Shown: positions 21,393 to 33,950, numbered from the stretch's first letter. The stretch is DNA of 64,000 bases from Aquarana catesbeiana (GCF_042186555.1 NC_133325.1:90424982-90488981); one strand, 5' to 3'. The notes: generated by a model not told the origin, from the letters alone. A program made the numbers and translations.

Positions 21393-23718
21393 TTTTACAA
21401 ACAATACGCTGATGACCTCCTACCCACGTACCGTGAAGTCCTTATGTTGGCCTTAGATAGAAACAAATTGCCTCGGTCCATGTCTGAGGCGGTGGTAGTA
21501 GTCCTCCCTAAACCGGGAAAGAACCCTGAGTTATGCTCCTCATACAGGCCGATATCTCTGCTGAATGTCGACCTGAAGATACTTGCTAAAGTGTTGGCCG
21601 ATTGCCTGAACTCTGTAATAACAGCTCTGATTCACCCTGACCAAACTGGGTTCATGCCCGGCAGAGGGACCAACATAAATATACGCAGGCTATTGACACA
21701 TCTGGACAGGGCGGTGGGGCGGCCTGGAGGTGGTGGTGTCCCTCGACGCAGAGAAAGCATTCGATTCGGATGAATGGGGGTACCTCTGGGCTGTCCTCCA
21801 AAAATTTGGGTTTGGACCTATTTTTATTAGGTGGCTGCGCCTGATGTATGCCCTTCCCACGGCGAGGGTGCGCACTAATAATTCGCTGTTTCCGGCTTTT
21901 TCACTGGGTAGGGGCACCAGACAGGGGTGTCCCCTCTCCCCAGGGCTGTTTGCCCTGGCGGTGGAACCCCTGGCTTCCCAGATTAGGTCTGAGCCCACAA
22001 TTAGGGGAATCCGGGTGGGAGTGGTGGAGGAGAAAATATCCTTGTATGCAGACAATACTATCCTCTGTCTGAGTGATGTCTCCTCCTCCCTCCCGGCCGC
22101 TCTACTGTTGGTCGAAGTGTTCGGGGCATATTCCGGCATTAGAATAAACTGGGACAAATCCCTTATATATCCCTTGGACCACACTAGGCCTAAACCCCCC
22201 ATTCAGAGCCCATTGGTCTGGGTAGACAGTTTTAAATACTTGGGGATCCGTATGGGTGGACCGGTAATCAGATATATGGATCTTAATTTAGCACCTTTAC
22301 TGGAGTCATTTTCAAAACGATGTATGGAATGGAAGTCACTCCCCCTGACCCCTGTGGGTAGGATCAATCTGATAAAGATGATTTATCTCCCCAAATTTGT
22401 ATATTTTTTCAGAAATCGTCCATCTCGGCCTCATTTTTTAAAAAATTGCAATCAATAGTCATTTCCTTTATTTGGCTTGGTAAGGTGCCTAGATTAGCTT
22501 TGAAAACGCTGCAGCTATCGGTGGGGCAGGGAGGGTTGGCCCTTCCTAACTTCCAACAATACTATTGGGCGGCCATCTTAGTGACAGTTCGCTGGTGGTT
22601 CTCGCAGCCTAGGGACAACCCGGCGGTGACCCTGGAGGCAGCGCTTCTCGGGTCCTATGCTACACTTAGTAACCCAGTATACCGCAGAGTCAAGGCCCAC
22701 CCAGAAGTGACTACATTGATGCGTACAACAGTTATGGTATGGCACAGAGCTAGGGCGGTCTACCGATCCCCTGATGCCTTCTCCCCTCACACACCGCTGT
22801 GGGGCAATCCTAACCTCCCTCACATGCGGAGTATACCGGACCCGCATGTCTGTGGTAAAACTGCGGCATTTGGTAACGGGACGTAGGATGCATACTTTTT
22901 CAGAACTTAGGGCAGCACATAACCTCCCCCATTGGATGTACTTTAGATATCTACAGATGAGACATGCCTTCCAGCATCAATTCCCCAATGGCGTCACTCT
23001 GGAATCGGACCCGGTGGAGAGTCAGCTGTCCTCTAAAATAGTGATAGGTCCCCTGTCTGCACTGTACCTCCGCCTTTCGGTGGCCATACCTGCTAATTTA
23101 ACTAAAATCTTCACTATATGGAAACAGGACATTCCTTATCTTACGGAGGAGGTTTGGGAGGAGTGTGTCTCCTCATATGTGTCAAATATGATCTCGGCTA
23201 GGGATCGTTTTGTTCAATTGAAGTTTCTGCATCGGGTATATTATACTCCGGGTAGGCTGGCCGCCATCTACCCAGACAGGTCCTCCTCCTGCCCTAGGTG
23301 TGGGGACCCAGAGTCTTCTTTTCTGCATATGGTATGGTCGTGCCCCCATCTGCAGGGATTTTGGAACCAAGTTTTAGATGATATAAACCAGACAGTAGGA
23401 ACTTCACTCCCTTTGATCCCAGAGATTATGTTACTAAATATACTTACCGACCCCACAGTGCGCAAATATGTCAAACTGTTTATAGTATACTCTACCTTCT
23501 ATGCTCGTAGGGAAATTCTGCTGCGTTGGAAGAGCGGGGCACCACCCACCGCCACAGATTGGAGAAATACCTTGAACACGGTTTTACCCTTGTATAAAAT
23601 AACATACATTAACAGGAACTGCCCAAATAAGTTTGATAAAATTTGGTCCTCCTGGATAGATTCCTGGGGATCCTTGCAATTGGATGTACTTCCGCCTGAT
23701 CCGGACGAGGATCCTTAA
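21393..23718 (+). pseudogene. L1 ORF2 reverse transcriptase and C-terminus, frameshifted
   Basis: Read in three frames with shifts near 21715, 22440 and 22855. Order: FYKQYADDLLPTYREV, then VVVLPKPGKNPE and YRPISLLNVD (reverse transcriptase fingers), DQTGFMPGRG, motif A SLDAEKAFDSDEW, GTRQGCPLSPGLFAL, motif C SLYADNTILC, WVDSFKYLGI, and a C-terminal cysteine motif CPRCGDPESSFLHMVWSCP. The stop is at 23716-23718. The catalytic YADD is changed to YADN, so even without the frameshifts this copy would be inactive. ORF1 and the endonuclease are missing through 5' truncation. Confidence 0.87.
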
Positions 23719-24083
23719 TGGATCCGGACCGGGCTGGGCGGACAGAGGACTGTGAGATGGCGAGACGCGCTCCCCCCCCTTCTCTCCTGCCCGTCCCTCC
23801 CTCCCTCCTCTCTTTCTGTAACCCTCTGATCTCTCCCCCCCCTGCTCCCCCCTCTCTCCCCCCTTTTTAATCTCCTTGTAGCATCCTATCCACTCTTTCT
23901 ACCCATTCCTTCTTTCTCTTGCCCCCCCTTCTTTCCCCCCTTAATGTACTGAAGACTCACAGGTCCAGGTGAGACTACTCTCCTATTGGTATACTTAATT
24001 CAAATGAGATATACTTACAGGATAAATAATGTACAGATGTATGTTTGTAAAGCATTACACTTTTACTTGTACTTCTATATTAA

Positions 24084-24568
24084 AGCGGGAGTCCGGCGAC
24101 CAATCTTTTTTTTTTTTTTTTTAGGTCATTGAGACACTTTGCTAACCCCAAAATAATACTCACAGTTTGGGTGTAATATTTCCGCCTCTGTCTGTTTTCG
24201 TACTGAAGAATAACTTAAAAAATGTGATGCTGGCTGTTTCCATCTTGCTTGTGGGCATGTGAAGCCCACAAGCATTGATTTCCTGGATGTGGTGAATGCT
24301 GTTCATTCACAGCTTGCTCACGCGCTTCATCATTGTTTCCGCACTGAATCTTGGGAAGCCTGACACTAAGCTCCCAGGAGACAGTGCGGCGCCGGGGAAA
24401 GGCAATAAACACGCCTATTCTCATGGGAGGAGAGACAGGAAGTGCCACAATAAATTACAATATAAAGGTAATTACAGCGATAAAAAAAAATTTCATGTGG
24501 CATTTGAACATCTATGCATTTAACTGAAGGGGGTAAGATTACGTTAAAAATTTGAGTGGAACCCCGCT
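24084..24568. mobile_element. TTAA-flanked MITE (AGCGG...CCGCT type), copy 1
   Basis: TTAA at 24080-24083 and 24569-24572. Ends AGCGGGAGTCCGGCG and GTGGAACCCCGCT are inverted relatives. It lies inside the L1 3' untranslated region, so it is younger than that L1. Same family as 46360-46742. TTAA targets fit piggyBac-type transposition, but no transposase is encoded. Confidence 0.7.
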
Positions 24569-24894
24569 TTAAGCAAAATGTTGTAAACTGACATGTGAAT
24601 ACTGATCTTGAATAAAATCTACCTTTGTTAAAAAAAAAAAAACGCCCGTGTAGCGGCGCTTCTTAAGCCCTTTTCAGGCACTTCGGAAGTGCATTCCATT
24701 GGGCAAGGGCGGTTTAGGAGCGCTCCCAAACCACCCCAAAGATGCTGCTTGCAGGACTTTTTGTAATAGTATATATCTATACAGTGCAGTCATTGCAGAG
24801 TATATAATAGTGCATTGAAGTGGTTAAGAGCGACCCTTTGACAGAATTAAGAAAAAAAATACCAGGCCACTTGGTTGATTTAGATAGATTTTAA

Positions 24895-26003
24895 GGGGAA
24901 CTCCACGCCGAAAAAACAGCATGGGGTCCCCTCCAATCCCTACCAGGCTTTTTGGGTCTGGCAAAAATTTTAAGGGGAACTCCACACCAAAAAAAAAATT
25001 GGAGTGGGGTCCCCCCCCAATCCATACCAGATCCTTATCCGAGCAAACAGCCTGGCAGGCCAGGAAGGGGGGGGGGGGCGCTCGTTTGTCCCCTTCTGAA
25101 CCATACCAGGCTGCTTGCCCTCAACATGGGGAGGGTGAGGACAAGGGCCTTGTCCCCACAACCCTGGCCCGGTGGTTGTGGGGGTCTGTGGGTGGGGGGC
25201 TTATCGGAATCTGGAAGCCCCCTTTAACAAGAGGGCCCCCAGATCCTGGGCCCCCCCAAGTGAATGGGTAGGGGTACATTGTACCCCTACCCATTCACCA
25301 AAAAAAGTGTCAAAAAGTAAAAACCACAATAGACAGTTTTTGACAATTCCTTTATTAAAAAATGAAAAAAACAAGGTGTCCTGCGATGTCCATCCATCTT
25401 TAATCACGCCAGCCGACAGACTCGAAAAATAGAAAGAAAAAAAAGCTCTGCCTCAAAGGGGAGGCTTCCCGCCGACTGCAGTCTCTTGGCTGTGACAGCT
25501 ATTATATAGGCAAGGGCGGGGCCACCCGGTGATGTAATCGAGCCTCTTTCAGTCGTCATGTGACATCACGTGAGCCGGCAATACATTACAGCCGTGAGCA
25601 AGTTTAAATTACATTTTTTCCTTTAGAAATGTCATTTTGCTGTGGCACTCTTCTACACATCACACAGATGCACCACTTTACAGGCAGACTAAGGGGACCC
25701 CCCAGGCATGATATTTAAAGGAATCTTTCATTTTTATTATTTCACTTTAAGTATTATTAAAATCACTGTTCCTGAAAAAAACATTGTTTTAAAAATGTTT
25801 TTTTGCATTGATACATGTCCCCTGGGGCAGGACACAGGACCCCATACACTTTTTATGGCAATAATTTGCATATAAGCCTTTAAAATTACTTTTGATTTTT
25901 CATGTTTGTGTCCCATAGACTTTAATAGGGTTTGTAAGTTCTCTCAAACTTTTTGCCTGTTCGCATGTTTTGGTGCGAATCGAACCGGTTTGGCTCATCT
26001 CTA
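24895..26003. mobile_element. Single-arm copy of the foldback hAT-like family
   Basis: Matches the right arm of the palindromic element at 34122-36515: TTAAGGGGAACTCCAC, ACCATACCAGGCTGCTTG, GGTTGTGGGGGTCTG, GACAATTCCTTTATT, TGTCATTTTGCTGT, and the terminal GGCTCATCTCTA ending near 26003. The left arm is absent, so it cannot form the long hairpin. No coding capacity. Confidence 0.7.
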
Positions 26004-26285
26004 TGCTCCTCCATAAATATAGTACAATGAATGCTGTGTGTACACAACAATACCTATTGATCTGCCAGAAATTCATAACTTTCTGCTTGAGCTGATGACA
26101 CAGTGCCTCCTCTACACTGAAATCCCCAGCGGTTTTGTCACTCTTGCCCAATTCTCTTTGCTTGGACTAAAGAACACCTCTCCCTCCTCATCTCCATAAA
26201 ACAAGGAAAAGCTACTATGTTGTCCAAGGGAAGAATTGGGCAGGGCTGCTAATGCTGGCCAAGAATTCAGTGCAGCACAGGCACT

Positions 26286-26517
26286 GGGGTTGATTTACTG
26301 AAGGCAAATAAACTGTGAACTTTGGAAGTGCAGTTGCTTCAGCACTTAGTAAATGGGACAAGTTTTTGCTGACTTCCATCATCCATGTGCAAGAAAAATT
26401 GCTGTTCTTTTTTTTTCTTGCATGTGATTGGGTATTCTTTACAAAGTGAAGTTTCGCCTCATTTACTAAGCTCTGGAGCAACTCCACAGCCTTATTGCCT
26501 TTAGTAAATCAACCCCA
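26286..26517. mobile_element. Palindromic MITE (GGGTTGATTTACT type)
   Basis: Left end GGGGTTGATTTACTGAAGGC and right end reversed GGGGTTGATTTACTAAAGGC pair for most of the element. CACTG occurs on both flanks (about 26280-26285 and 26516-26521), a possible 5-bp duplication overlapping the terminal Gs. Superfamily undecided. Confidence 0.6.
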
Positions 26518-27173
26518 CTGTGTTGTCAGCTCATACAGAAAGATGGAAGCTCTGGATTTCTGGGAGATTAACAGGTATTTTATTATACTTGCCGTTTCTT
26601 AGGACTCATGCATGCTGGGCGCACCATTCAGCCTGTAAAACTCTATAAAAGGCTGACAGCTTGATAGCTGCTGAGGCTAGATGGTGCACCGAGCAGTACT
26701 AACATTTAGGGCAGATGGCTCTCTTTCCAGGCATTTGTCCCTAGACCCATACTGTCCTAAGTACCGTTCGGTGCACCATCCAGCTGCAGCAGTTGTCAGC
26801 CTGTTATGGAGTTTTACAGGCTGCTGGCAGCGAGGCTGGGCGGTGCACCTGAGTCTTCCAAACGCACATAAACACAGGAGTCTTCTGCTTCAGTGCTGAA
26901 TGCCCAGTGTACACGAGGCCTTTAGAGGGATAAAACATTAGGAAATGTGCATGTATTGCAGGGATATACTGCATATGATTTTTTATTTTGCACTGACACA
27001 TACTTTAAGACTATCCCAGTCCCATCACAATGTAAATTTCTTATTGCAGTTTAGAACTTGTTGTGGGTAGCAGTTATTCTCAGTTGTCTTATGGTTTCCG
27101 TGCTTCACCCTGAACTTTCAGGTTTCATTAAAAGAAAGGGGCTTTATACTAGACCGTAGGGGATCCCATAGAG

Positions 27174-27587
27174 CAGATGTCTCCAAACTGTGGCCCGGGG
27201 GCTAGATGCGACCCTTTGCTTGCTTTTACCTGGCCCTTGGGGCACTGTTTCATTCACTGATACCAACAATGGAACATAATGCCCCCCCCCCCCCCCCCCA
27301 CTGACAGCAATGAAGGGACACAGCTCCTCCCAATTACAAAAACAATGGAACACAATTTCTCAGAATGACACCAACAATGGGGCCAATGACATCAATGACA
27401 TCAATGATGGGGCACAGTTCCTCCCAATGACACTAACGATGGGGCACAATTACTCCTACTGAAACAAGCAATGGGGAATTATATTTACCCACTGATGTCG
27501 GGACCTTTTCTACTCCCACTGTCCACAGTCCGGCCCCCCTAAAGTCTGAAGGACTGGCCCTTTGTTTATAAAGTTTGGAGACCCCTG
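27174..27587. mobile_element. hAT-type MITE with 8-bp target duplication
   Basis: Exact 8-bp duplication CCATAGAG (27166-27173 and 27588-27595). Ends CAGATGTCTCCAAACT and, reversed, CAGGGGTCTCCAAACTTT. The CAG start and 8-bp target are hallmarks of hAT. The interior consists of degenerate repeats of the type ACACCAACAATGGGGC plus a long C-run. No transposase frame. Confidence 0.85.
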
Positions 27588-27672
27588 CCATAGAGCACTG
27601 ACCTAAAGAAACTAATTCTGAATGGTGACTTTATATTCAGATAAAATCAACCTCGAGTCTAGAGGACATTAA

Positions 27673-28113
27673 AGTGTTACTAAACTCACAACAGTAAAAT
27701 CAGTCTGTATATGCAGCATAGCATGCTTGTTATACTCACTGTGGAACTTAAAGGGTTAATCCTCTGCATTGTCTATCTGGGGAAGGCCAGCTAACACAGG
27801 AAGGGTAGCCAACCTGCACATGCTCAGTTTTGTCTTTTATGCTGGAGAGAACATTTACTTGTTGATCAGAGCTAGCCAGGTCACATGATATTGACATCAC
27901 ACATGTGGGCGTGTATACAGGCTGTAGTGGAAACCTCCTCCTTCCTGAACTCTCAGCACTGAAGAAACTGCAGTTTATCATGTAAGCGTGGTATACAGAT
28001 CATCCAAAAAGGTATATAGTGGCAATATTTTAATGTAAAAAGAAGATTTATAAGCTGTAGGCCCTGTGGGGTGGCGGATTAACTATTTTCATATTACTGG
28101 GTTTAGTAACACT
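27673..28113. mobile_element. TTAA-flanked MITE (AGTGTTACTAAAC type)
   Basis: TTAA at 27669-27672 and 28114-28117. Ends AGTGTTACTAAAC and GTTTAGTAACACT are exact reverse complements. A fragment of the same family (GGTGTTACTAAACCCA) hosts the element at 42345-42700. Non-coding. Confidence 0.75.
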
Positions 28114-28500
28114 TTAACTTTCAGTATTATCAGAAGGCAGGTAACAGAGGTGATTATGTTTACTTTTCTTCTTTGGCAGTATGTAGAAAATAAAAATAAA
28201 TATAATACACCGAATGAAAACACACCGATCAGCCATACCTTTATGACCACCCACCTAATATTGAGCAGGGTAATAGACTTTGGTCTGCATATGAACAAGG
28301 GCTGGGCTGAGGGGTAGGCAGATGAGGCAGCTGCCTTGGGCACTTCAGAAGGAGGGGGGGTGCAAGAAGCATGCTGCTGCAGGAGTTTGCAGCTCATGCT
28401 GAGGGACGCACTTTGGCCTTTTTGTCTTTGGTGCTAAAGGACCATGTCCTGGCACCAATATAAACTCATTTACTCGCATCTCATTAATAGCTATGATTAA

Positions 28501-29546
28501 AGGGGATGTAAACCCTAGTTTTTTTCTAAATAAAAATAACAAACATGCCTATACTTACCTGCTCTGTACAATCGTTTTGCACAGAGCAGCCCAGATTACA
28601 TATAGTTACATAGTAAGTTATATAGTAGGTGAGGTTGAAAAAAGACACAAGTCCATCAAGTCCAACCTATGTGTGTGATTATATGTCAGTATTACATTGT
28701 ATATCCCTGTATGTTTTGGTCATTCAGGTGCTTATCTAATAGTTTTTTGAAACTATCGATGCTCCCCACTGAAACCACCGCTTGTGGAAGGGAATTCCAC
28801 ATCCTTGCCGCTCTTACAGTAAAGAACCCTCTACGTACTTTAAGCTTAAACCTCTTTTCTTCTAATTTTAATGAGTGGCCACGTGTCTTGTTAAACTCCC
28901 TTCCGTGAAAACGTTTTATTTCTATTGTGGGGTCACCAGTATGGTATTTGTAAATTGAAATCATATCCCCTCTCAAGCGTCTTTTCCCCAGAGAGAATAA
29001 GTTCAGTGCTCGCAACCTTTCCTCATAACTAATATCCTTCAGACCCTTTATTAGCTTTGTTGCCCTTCTTTGTACTCGCTCCATTTCCAGTATATCCTTC
29101 CTAAGGACTGGTGCCCAGAACTGGACAGCATACTCTAGGTGCGGCCAGACCAGAGTCTTGTAGAGCGGGAGAATTATCGTTTTATCTCTGGAGTTGATCC
29201 CCTTTTTAATGTATGCCAATATTCTGTTTGCTTTGTTAGCAGCAGCTTGGCATTGCATGCCATTGCTGAGCCTGATCTTCTTCTTCTGGAGTGCCCTGCC
29301 AGCGCTCCAGGCCTCTCCTCTTCATCGGGTGCTCCCACGGAAAGCCACAGGATTTGATTGACAGCAGTGGGAGCCAATGGCTCCTGCTACTACTAATGAG
29401 GAGAGAGACAGCAGCTGGAGCCGCTGCACTCGTACACATCGCTGGATCGTATCGGTCTCAGATAAGAAAAAGTCTGGGGGGGGAGCTGCAGCACAGAAGG
29501 TGCTGCATTAAGGTGAAAAAAACCTTAATGAGGCTTTACAACCACT
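28501..29546. mobile_element. TTAA-flanked MITE (AGGGGTTGTAAA type), interrupted
   Basis: TTAA at 28497-28500 and 29547-29550. Ends AGGGGATGTAAACC and reversed AGTGGTTGTAAAGCC. It contains the recurrent TTTTGCACAGAGCAG word. A CR1 fragment at about 28596-29272 lies inside, so the CR1 arrived later. Confidence 0.7.
28596..29272 (-). mobile_element. CR1-type LINE, copy C, 3' fragment
   Basis: In minus orientation it ends with the CR1 tail (CAACCTCACCTACTATATAA). It carries a 188-aa open frame (28692-29258, minus) matching the C-terminal region of copy A: NKANRILAYIKKGINSRDK, LYKTLVWPHLEYAVQFWAPV, RVQRRATKLIKGL, ARMWNSLPQAVV. 5'-truncated within ORF2, so the endonuclease and reverse transcriptase core are absent. 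It retains the ILPLYKTLV stretch that copy A has lost. The host is the MITE at 28501-29546. Confidence 0.88.
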
Positions 29547-29550
29547 TTAA

Positions 29551-30148
29551 GGCCTGTTCTGGGTGGAAATGCATTAGAATTAAGACCCACTATGTTTTTT
29601 ATCTGTGACAAATAAAGTTCTTGTTGAATTCTGAAGATGTGTGCCACTGCTATATACTTACCTGCTCCTCTTGTAATGATAAATGAGTAAGTAAGTGTTG
29701 AAAGTCTATGTTTAGGTTTTTTTGGGAGCTCCTTTTTTTAAAACAGAATTTCAGGCATGGCTATTTTTGCATAGTTACACTGGTCCAGCTTGGACAAAGG
29801 TAACTATTCCTGCGCCATACCTGGCTGATCCCCGTGGAAGCTGAAATTCAGGCATTAGGTAGTAGGCATTACTATTACAATGATCTCCACGAGCTTCCAG
29901 GTCCTATGCCGAGTGGCTGTCCTGATACTTAGTGAACACAGGAGATTGGTCGCTTGGCATGGGCGTCATTCAAAGAAAATTTTGCATTTTTCTGATGCGA
30001 TGATGCAAAGCGTTCTCTGATTGGAAGAGGACGAGAATGTGATGTCACCGCCCTTCCTCTCCACCTCGCCCAATCAAAGAACACTTTGCATTCATTAAGA
30101 AAAAGGCAAAGTGCTCTCTGAATAGCACATGTGCCAAGCAAGTGAACT
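29551..30148. other. No gene recognised
   Basis: Contains short repeat-like pieces. No coding or RNA feature could be supported. Confidence 0.4.
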
Positions 30149-30152
30149 TTAA

Positions 30153-31144
30153 CCAGATGCCGACCGGGCTATAGCCGAAAGACAGCTACAGCGCGGTCAG
30201 CTTATTCTGGGTGGGTGTCCATGGACGTCCTGCCAGAATCTTGCACTCGCGCACCCCCGAGAACATCCGTGACCGCCGGGTCCAGAGGACCCGGCGCATC
30301 ACGGTAAACGGCCACTGATCGCGGTCTCACCGCTGCGATCGAAGCCAGGATCTTTTTTTTTTTTCTTTTTCAGGCTTCCCAGCCTAGAGGTGAGATGTGG
30401 GGTCTTATTGACCCCATATCTCACTGTAAAGAGGACCTGTCATGCCATATTCCTATTACAAGGGATGTTTACAAAATCAAAATTCAAAAATTGATCAAAA
30501 ATTTTTTTTCGGAAAAAAGTGTCAAACTAAAATAAATAAAGTAAAATGAACAATAGAAAAAAAAAAAAAATTTTTAAAGCGCCCCTGTCCGTGTGCTCGC
30601 ATGCAGAAGCGAATGCACACGTAAGTCCGGCCCACATATGAAATGGTGTTCAAACCATACATGTGAGGTATCGGTGCGAACGTTAGAGTAAGAGCAATAA
30701 TTTTGGCCCTAGACCTCCTCTGTAACTCAAAACATGTAACCAGTAAAAAATTTTAAAGCGCCGCCTATGGGGATTTTTAAGTAGCGAAGTTTGGCGCCAT
30801 TCCACGAGCGTGTGCAATTTTGAAGGGTGACGTGTTAGGTTTCTATTTACTCAGCGTAACTTCATCTTTCACATTATGTAAAAACATTGGGCCAACTTTA
30901 CTGTTTTGTTTTTTTTTAAAGCACAAAACTGTTTTTTTTCCCAAAAAAAAGCGTTCAAAAAATTGCTGCGCAAATACCGTGCGAGATAAAAAGTTGCAAC
31001 AACCGCCATTGTATTCTCTAGACAAAAATTTCATATGGGTACAGTGTTGCATGACTGAGTAATTGTCATTTAAAATGTGAGAGCACCAAAAGCTGAAAAT
31101 TGGTCTGGTTAGGAAGGGGGTTTAAGTGCCCAGTTATCAAGTGG
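30153..31144. mobile_element. TTAA-flanked MITE (CCxxxTGCCGACCGG...AAGTGG type)
   Basis: TTAA at 30149-30152 and 31145-31148. Left end CCAGATGCCGACCGGGC, right end TATCAAGTGG. The left third is GC-rich (CGCGCACCCCCGAG, GGACCCGGCGCATC); the rest is A/T-rich. Related sequence occurs in reverse at 55806-57430 and in arms at 58240-58443. TTAA targets suggest a piggyBac-type element. No transposase. Confidence 0.7.
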
Positions 31145-31148
31145 TTAA

Positions 31149-32455
31149 TGCTCACTATGCAGCAGGGCAGCTGCTCGGCACAGGACTCTGAAGCTAGTGG
31201 TGCCTACTACAGTAGCTTCCAGTTTCCGCCGGGACCCCATGCATACCTACACTGGTACTTCCACAGAGAAGGCGAATATCCTGTCCCCATACGTTCCCCC
31301 CTTGCCCCGCTGACAATCAGCTATCTTAACATTACTGCCAGGGCCGTGAGAAAGGGCGGGCGGGAGGGGAAGCTGCCTCGGGCGCAGAGAAGCAAGGGGG
31401 CAAAGAGTAGATGCAGGGTGGTACAACCATACTACGACATGTATTAACAGTGATGGAGGGGGCGCGGTTCTGGATCCTTGCCCTGGGCTCTGGATGACCC
31501 TGTCCCGCTACAGATTACTGCCAAGCTGCAAGCTGCAGATTTTATCTGCGCAACACAAGCTGGCCATTAGAATCCCATCAATGCTCTATAAGCAGTCATA
31601 GACTTGGAGCTATGCAATGGGGTTTCCAAGCAATGGGGTGTCTAGTGATCAGGTTTTATTTTCTCTCTGAATGAAGTACTTTGAATGACATGTAATAGCT
31701 CAGTATTATAGAAGCACCTCTCTCCACATTTATAGAGTGTTCTACAGCTGTTTGCTGCATTGATGTGCCTTAAAGGTGTCCTCTGAGATCCTCCTGTGAC
31801 CCAACAGCTGTGTGACTTGCTCCATGTGTGAGCAGACTATGACCTTTCCAATGCCCGGGTCTCCCTCCCCCACATACAGGGAGAAGGAACCTAATCTGCT
31901 GACGGAGCAGAGAGCTGGGAAGGTTTTCTGTGCTAAATGTCACTGTCCTGATAACTTTTTGCAGGCTAAGCAGACACAACAACCCAATTTCATCCATCCC
32001 AGCACTTATTACCCAAACCCCTGCAGTCCCCTTCATTGCTGAGCATGCTTTGGTAACAGAGATCTATATGTGACTGTGCACATCCCAGGCTGCCCCCTAT
32101 CCTGCATGCAGAGGGTCTCCCTCCCTGTCTTCCTAAGGGTCTCGGATCTGGCTGCATACACCAAGCATGTATCAAATGCACATTGTAGGAATAGTGCTGG
32201 GATCAACATTCAGAGCACTGACTAAAATAGGACAGACCGCAGACTCTCTAAAGTGACCTTTCCTACAGAGGCACAGTTTTAGTTGTAGTCTCACTTCCTC
32301 TTACATAATTGCAGGCGCTTACATTTTATTTTTATCTGATATTATTGAAGTTTAAATATAGATATTTTTATTGTGTGAAGAAAGAGCTTCATCAGAAAAT
32401 GTATGGTTAAAAATTGTCTATGTATATATTTATATATTTATTTATTTATTACAAG
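31149..32455. other. No gene recognised
   Basis: A mostly unique stretch. An open frame at 31812-32042 contains two CxxC pairs (CSMCEQ and CAKCHC), but it has no splice support or family resemblance and is treated as chance. Confidence 0.4.
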
Positions 32456-32461
32456 AATGTA

Positions 32462-33716
32462 CAGTGGGTATAGAAAAGAACCACCCCCCTTAAATAATCA
32501 CATTTTGTTGCTTTTGCAGCCTAAAATGAAGACAGACACAGAAAACAGAATCACTGTGTTGGGAAAAGGAGCACCCCCCTCCTAAAAAATGACTTATAAA
32601 CTCTATTAGGTGTAACTAATCACCTTCTCAATGGCACACTAAGTCATTTGACTTTCAACTGTGATCAGCTGTGGTCATTTTGATTAGCTCAGCATGAAAA
32701 GAGCTTTCCTGGAGCATTTGGTAGTGCAAGTAAAGCAAACAATCAACTATGGGTGGCAAGGCCCTGTCAAAAAAACTCCAGCATAAAGTTGTGGACAGGC
32801 ACAACTCAGAACATGGATACAAAAAAAAATCAAAGGCTTTATCGATGCCTAGAAGCACAGGGAAGTCAGTTAGTTAGAAGTGGAAGGTATTTGGTACAAC
32901 ACAGACCCTCCCTTGATCAGGACATCGCGCCAAACTGGATGAAAGAGCTAGGAGGAAACTGGTCGGAGAGGCTACCAAGAGGCCTACAGCAACTCTGAAA
33001 CATTGCAGGAATTTATGACAAAGAATGGTCATTGTGTGCAGGTGACAACAATAAGTGGCTTGTATGGGAGGATTGCAAGAAAAAAGCTGCTCCTCAAGAA
33101 AGACCACATGCAGTCACGACTGAGCTTTGCCCAAACGCACCTTGAAGATTCTGAGGCCACATGGAAAAAGGTGTTATGGTCAGAAATTTTATTATTTGGC
33201 CTCAACACCAAACGATATGTCTGGTGGAAATCTAATACAGCTCACCATCCAAATAACACCAGGAGGTGAATGTCCTTGCATGGCCTAGTGAGAGCCCAGA
33301 CTTAAACCCTATTGAAATTCTGTGGAAATACTTGAAGACTGCAGTCCACAACGGTCACCATCCAATTTACCTGAACGTCAGCAGATCTGCAAAGAAGATT
33401 GGGCAAATATTGCAAAGTCTATATGTGCACAGTTAGTAGAGACATATCTCAACAGACCAAAGGCTGTGATTAAAGCAAAAGGTGGTTCAATCAAATACTG
33501 ACAAAAGGGGGTGATCCCTTTTCCAATTCAGTGATTCTGTTTTTGAATTTTAATTTTTTTCTGACATGTTGGTTTTATATCTTTCACTTGGATGCTATAA
33601 GTTGCATGGGGTAAATACAGCTGGATAAAACAAAAACTGTGTCTGTCTTCATTTCAGGGTGTAAAGCAACAAAATGTGAATATTTTAAAGGGAGTGATTC
33701 TTTTCTTTACGCACTG
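32462..33716 (+). mobile_element. Tc1-like element, decayed copy 1
   Basis: Inverted ends CAGTGGGTATAGAAAAG and, reversed, CAGTGCGTAAAGAAAAG. The inward match continues through ACATTTTGTTGCTTT and AAATGAAGACAGACACAG. TA dinucleotides lie at both ends. The interior carries transposase fragments in the plus direction. Confidence 0.82.
32753..33500 (+). pseudogene. Tc1-like transposase remnant
   Basis: Pieces include SIKLWTGTTQ, MQEFMTKNGHCVQVTTISG, GRIARKKLLLKKDHMQSRL, VLWSEILLFGLNTKRYVWW and, in a later frame, WPSESPDLNPIEILWKYLK. These match the catalytic domain of Tc1 DDE transposases. The first catalytic motif, normally WSDE, reads WSEI, and the segment that should hold the second aspartate is deleted between HHPNNT and the WPSESPDLNPIE motif. 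Inactive. Confidence 0.8.
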
Positions 33717-33724
33717 ATATAGCG

Positions 33725-33950
33725 CAGACAGTTTATGGGGCATTGTACATTCACATCAATCCCTGCCCTAAAGAAGCTTACAATCTAAGGTCCCTATTTC
33801 ACATGCATACATGCACATACTTTACATAATTTAGATAGGAACTAATTAATCTACCAGCATGTCTTTGGAGTGTGGGAGGAAATCAGAGTACACAGAGGAA
33901 ACCCACCGCCTCTTTATACTGCCCCCCCTAGCCACAAGTCTAGATGAGCC
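33725..33950. repeat. Fragment of a widespread vertebrate dispersed repeat
   Basis: Contains AAGAAGCTTACAATCTAAGG and CATGTCTTTGGAGTGTGGG followed by GGAAACCCACC, words I recognise from repeats common to fish and amphibians. The class is not assigned. A possibly related tail (TTAGATTGTAAGCTCCTTGA) is at 45940-46050. Confidence 0.5.

Larger units (their letters stand above)
21390..24642 (+). mobile_element. L1/Tx1-type LINE, 5'-truncated, copy 2
   Basis: Starts inside the ORF2 reverse transcriptase and ends with a poly(A) run after AATAAAATCTACC. CGCCCGTGT flanks both sides (21381-21389 and 24643-24651), continuing into As on the right, as expected for a target duplication. The 3' untranslated region is interrupted by the MITE at 24084-24568. 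Confidence 0.85.
21304..24760. repeat. MITE of the TTTCACACTG type, split by an L1
   Basis: The left part (21307-21389, AAGGCTACTTTCACACTGCGG) and right part (24652 to about 24760, AGCGGCGCTTCTTAAGCCC and downstream) read as one repeat once the L1 at 21390-24642 is set aside. A related, better-preserved copy is at 53583-53790. Confidence 0.55.

Noticed and set aside
31812..32042. 76-aa frame with two CxxC pairs (CSMCEQ, CAKCHC)
   Set aside because: Too short, the spacing fits no zinc-finger family I know, and there is no splice or promoter context.
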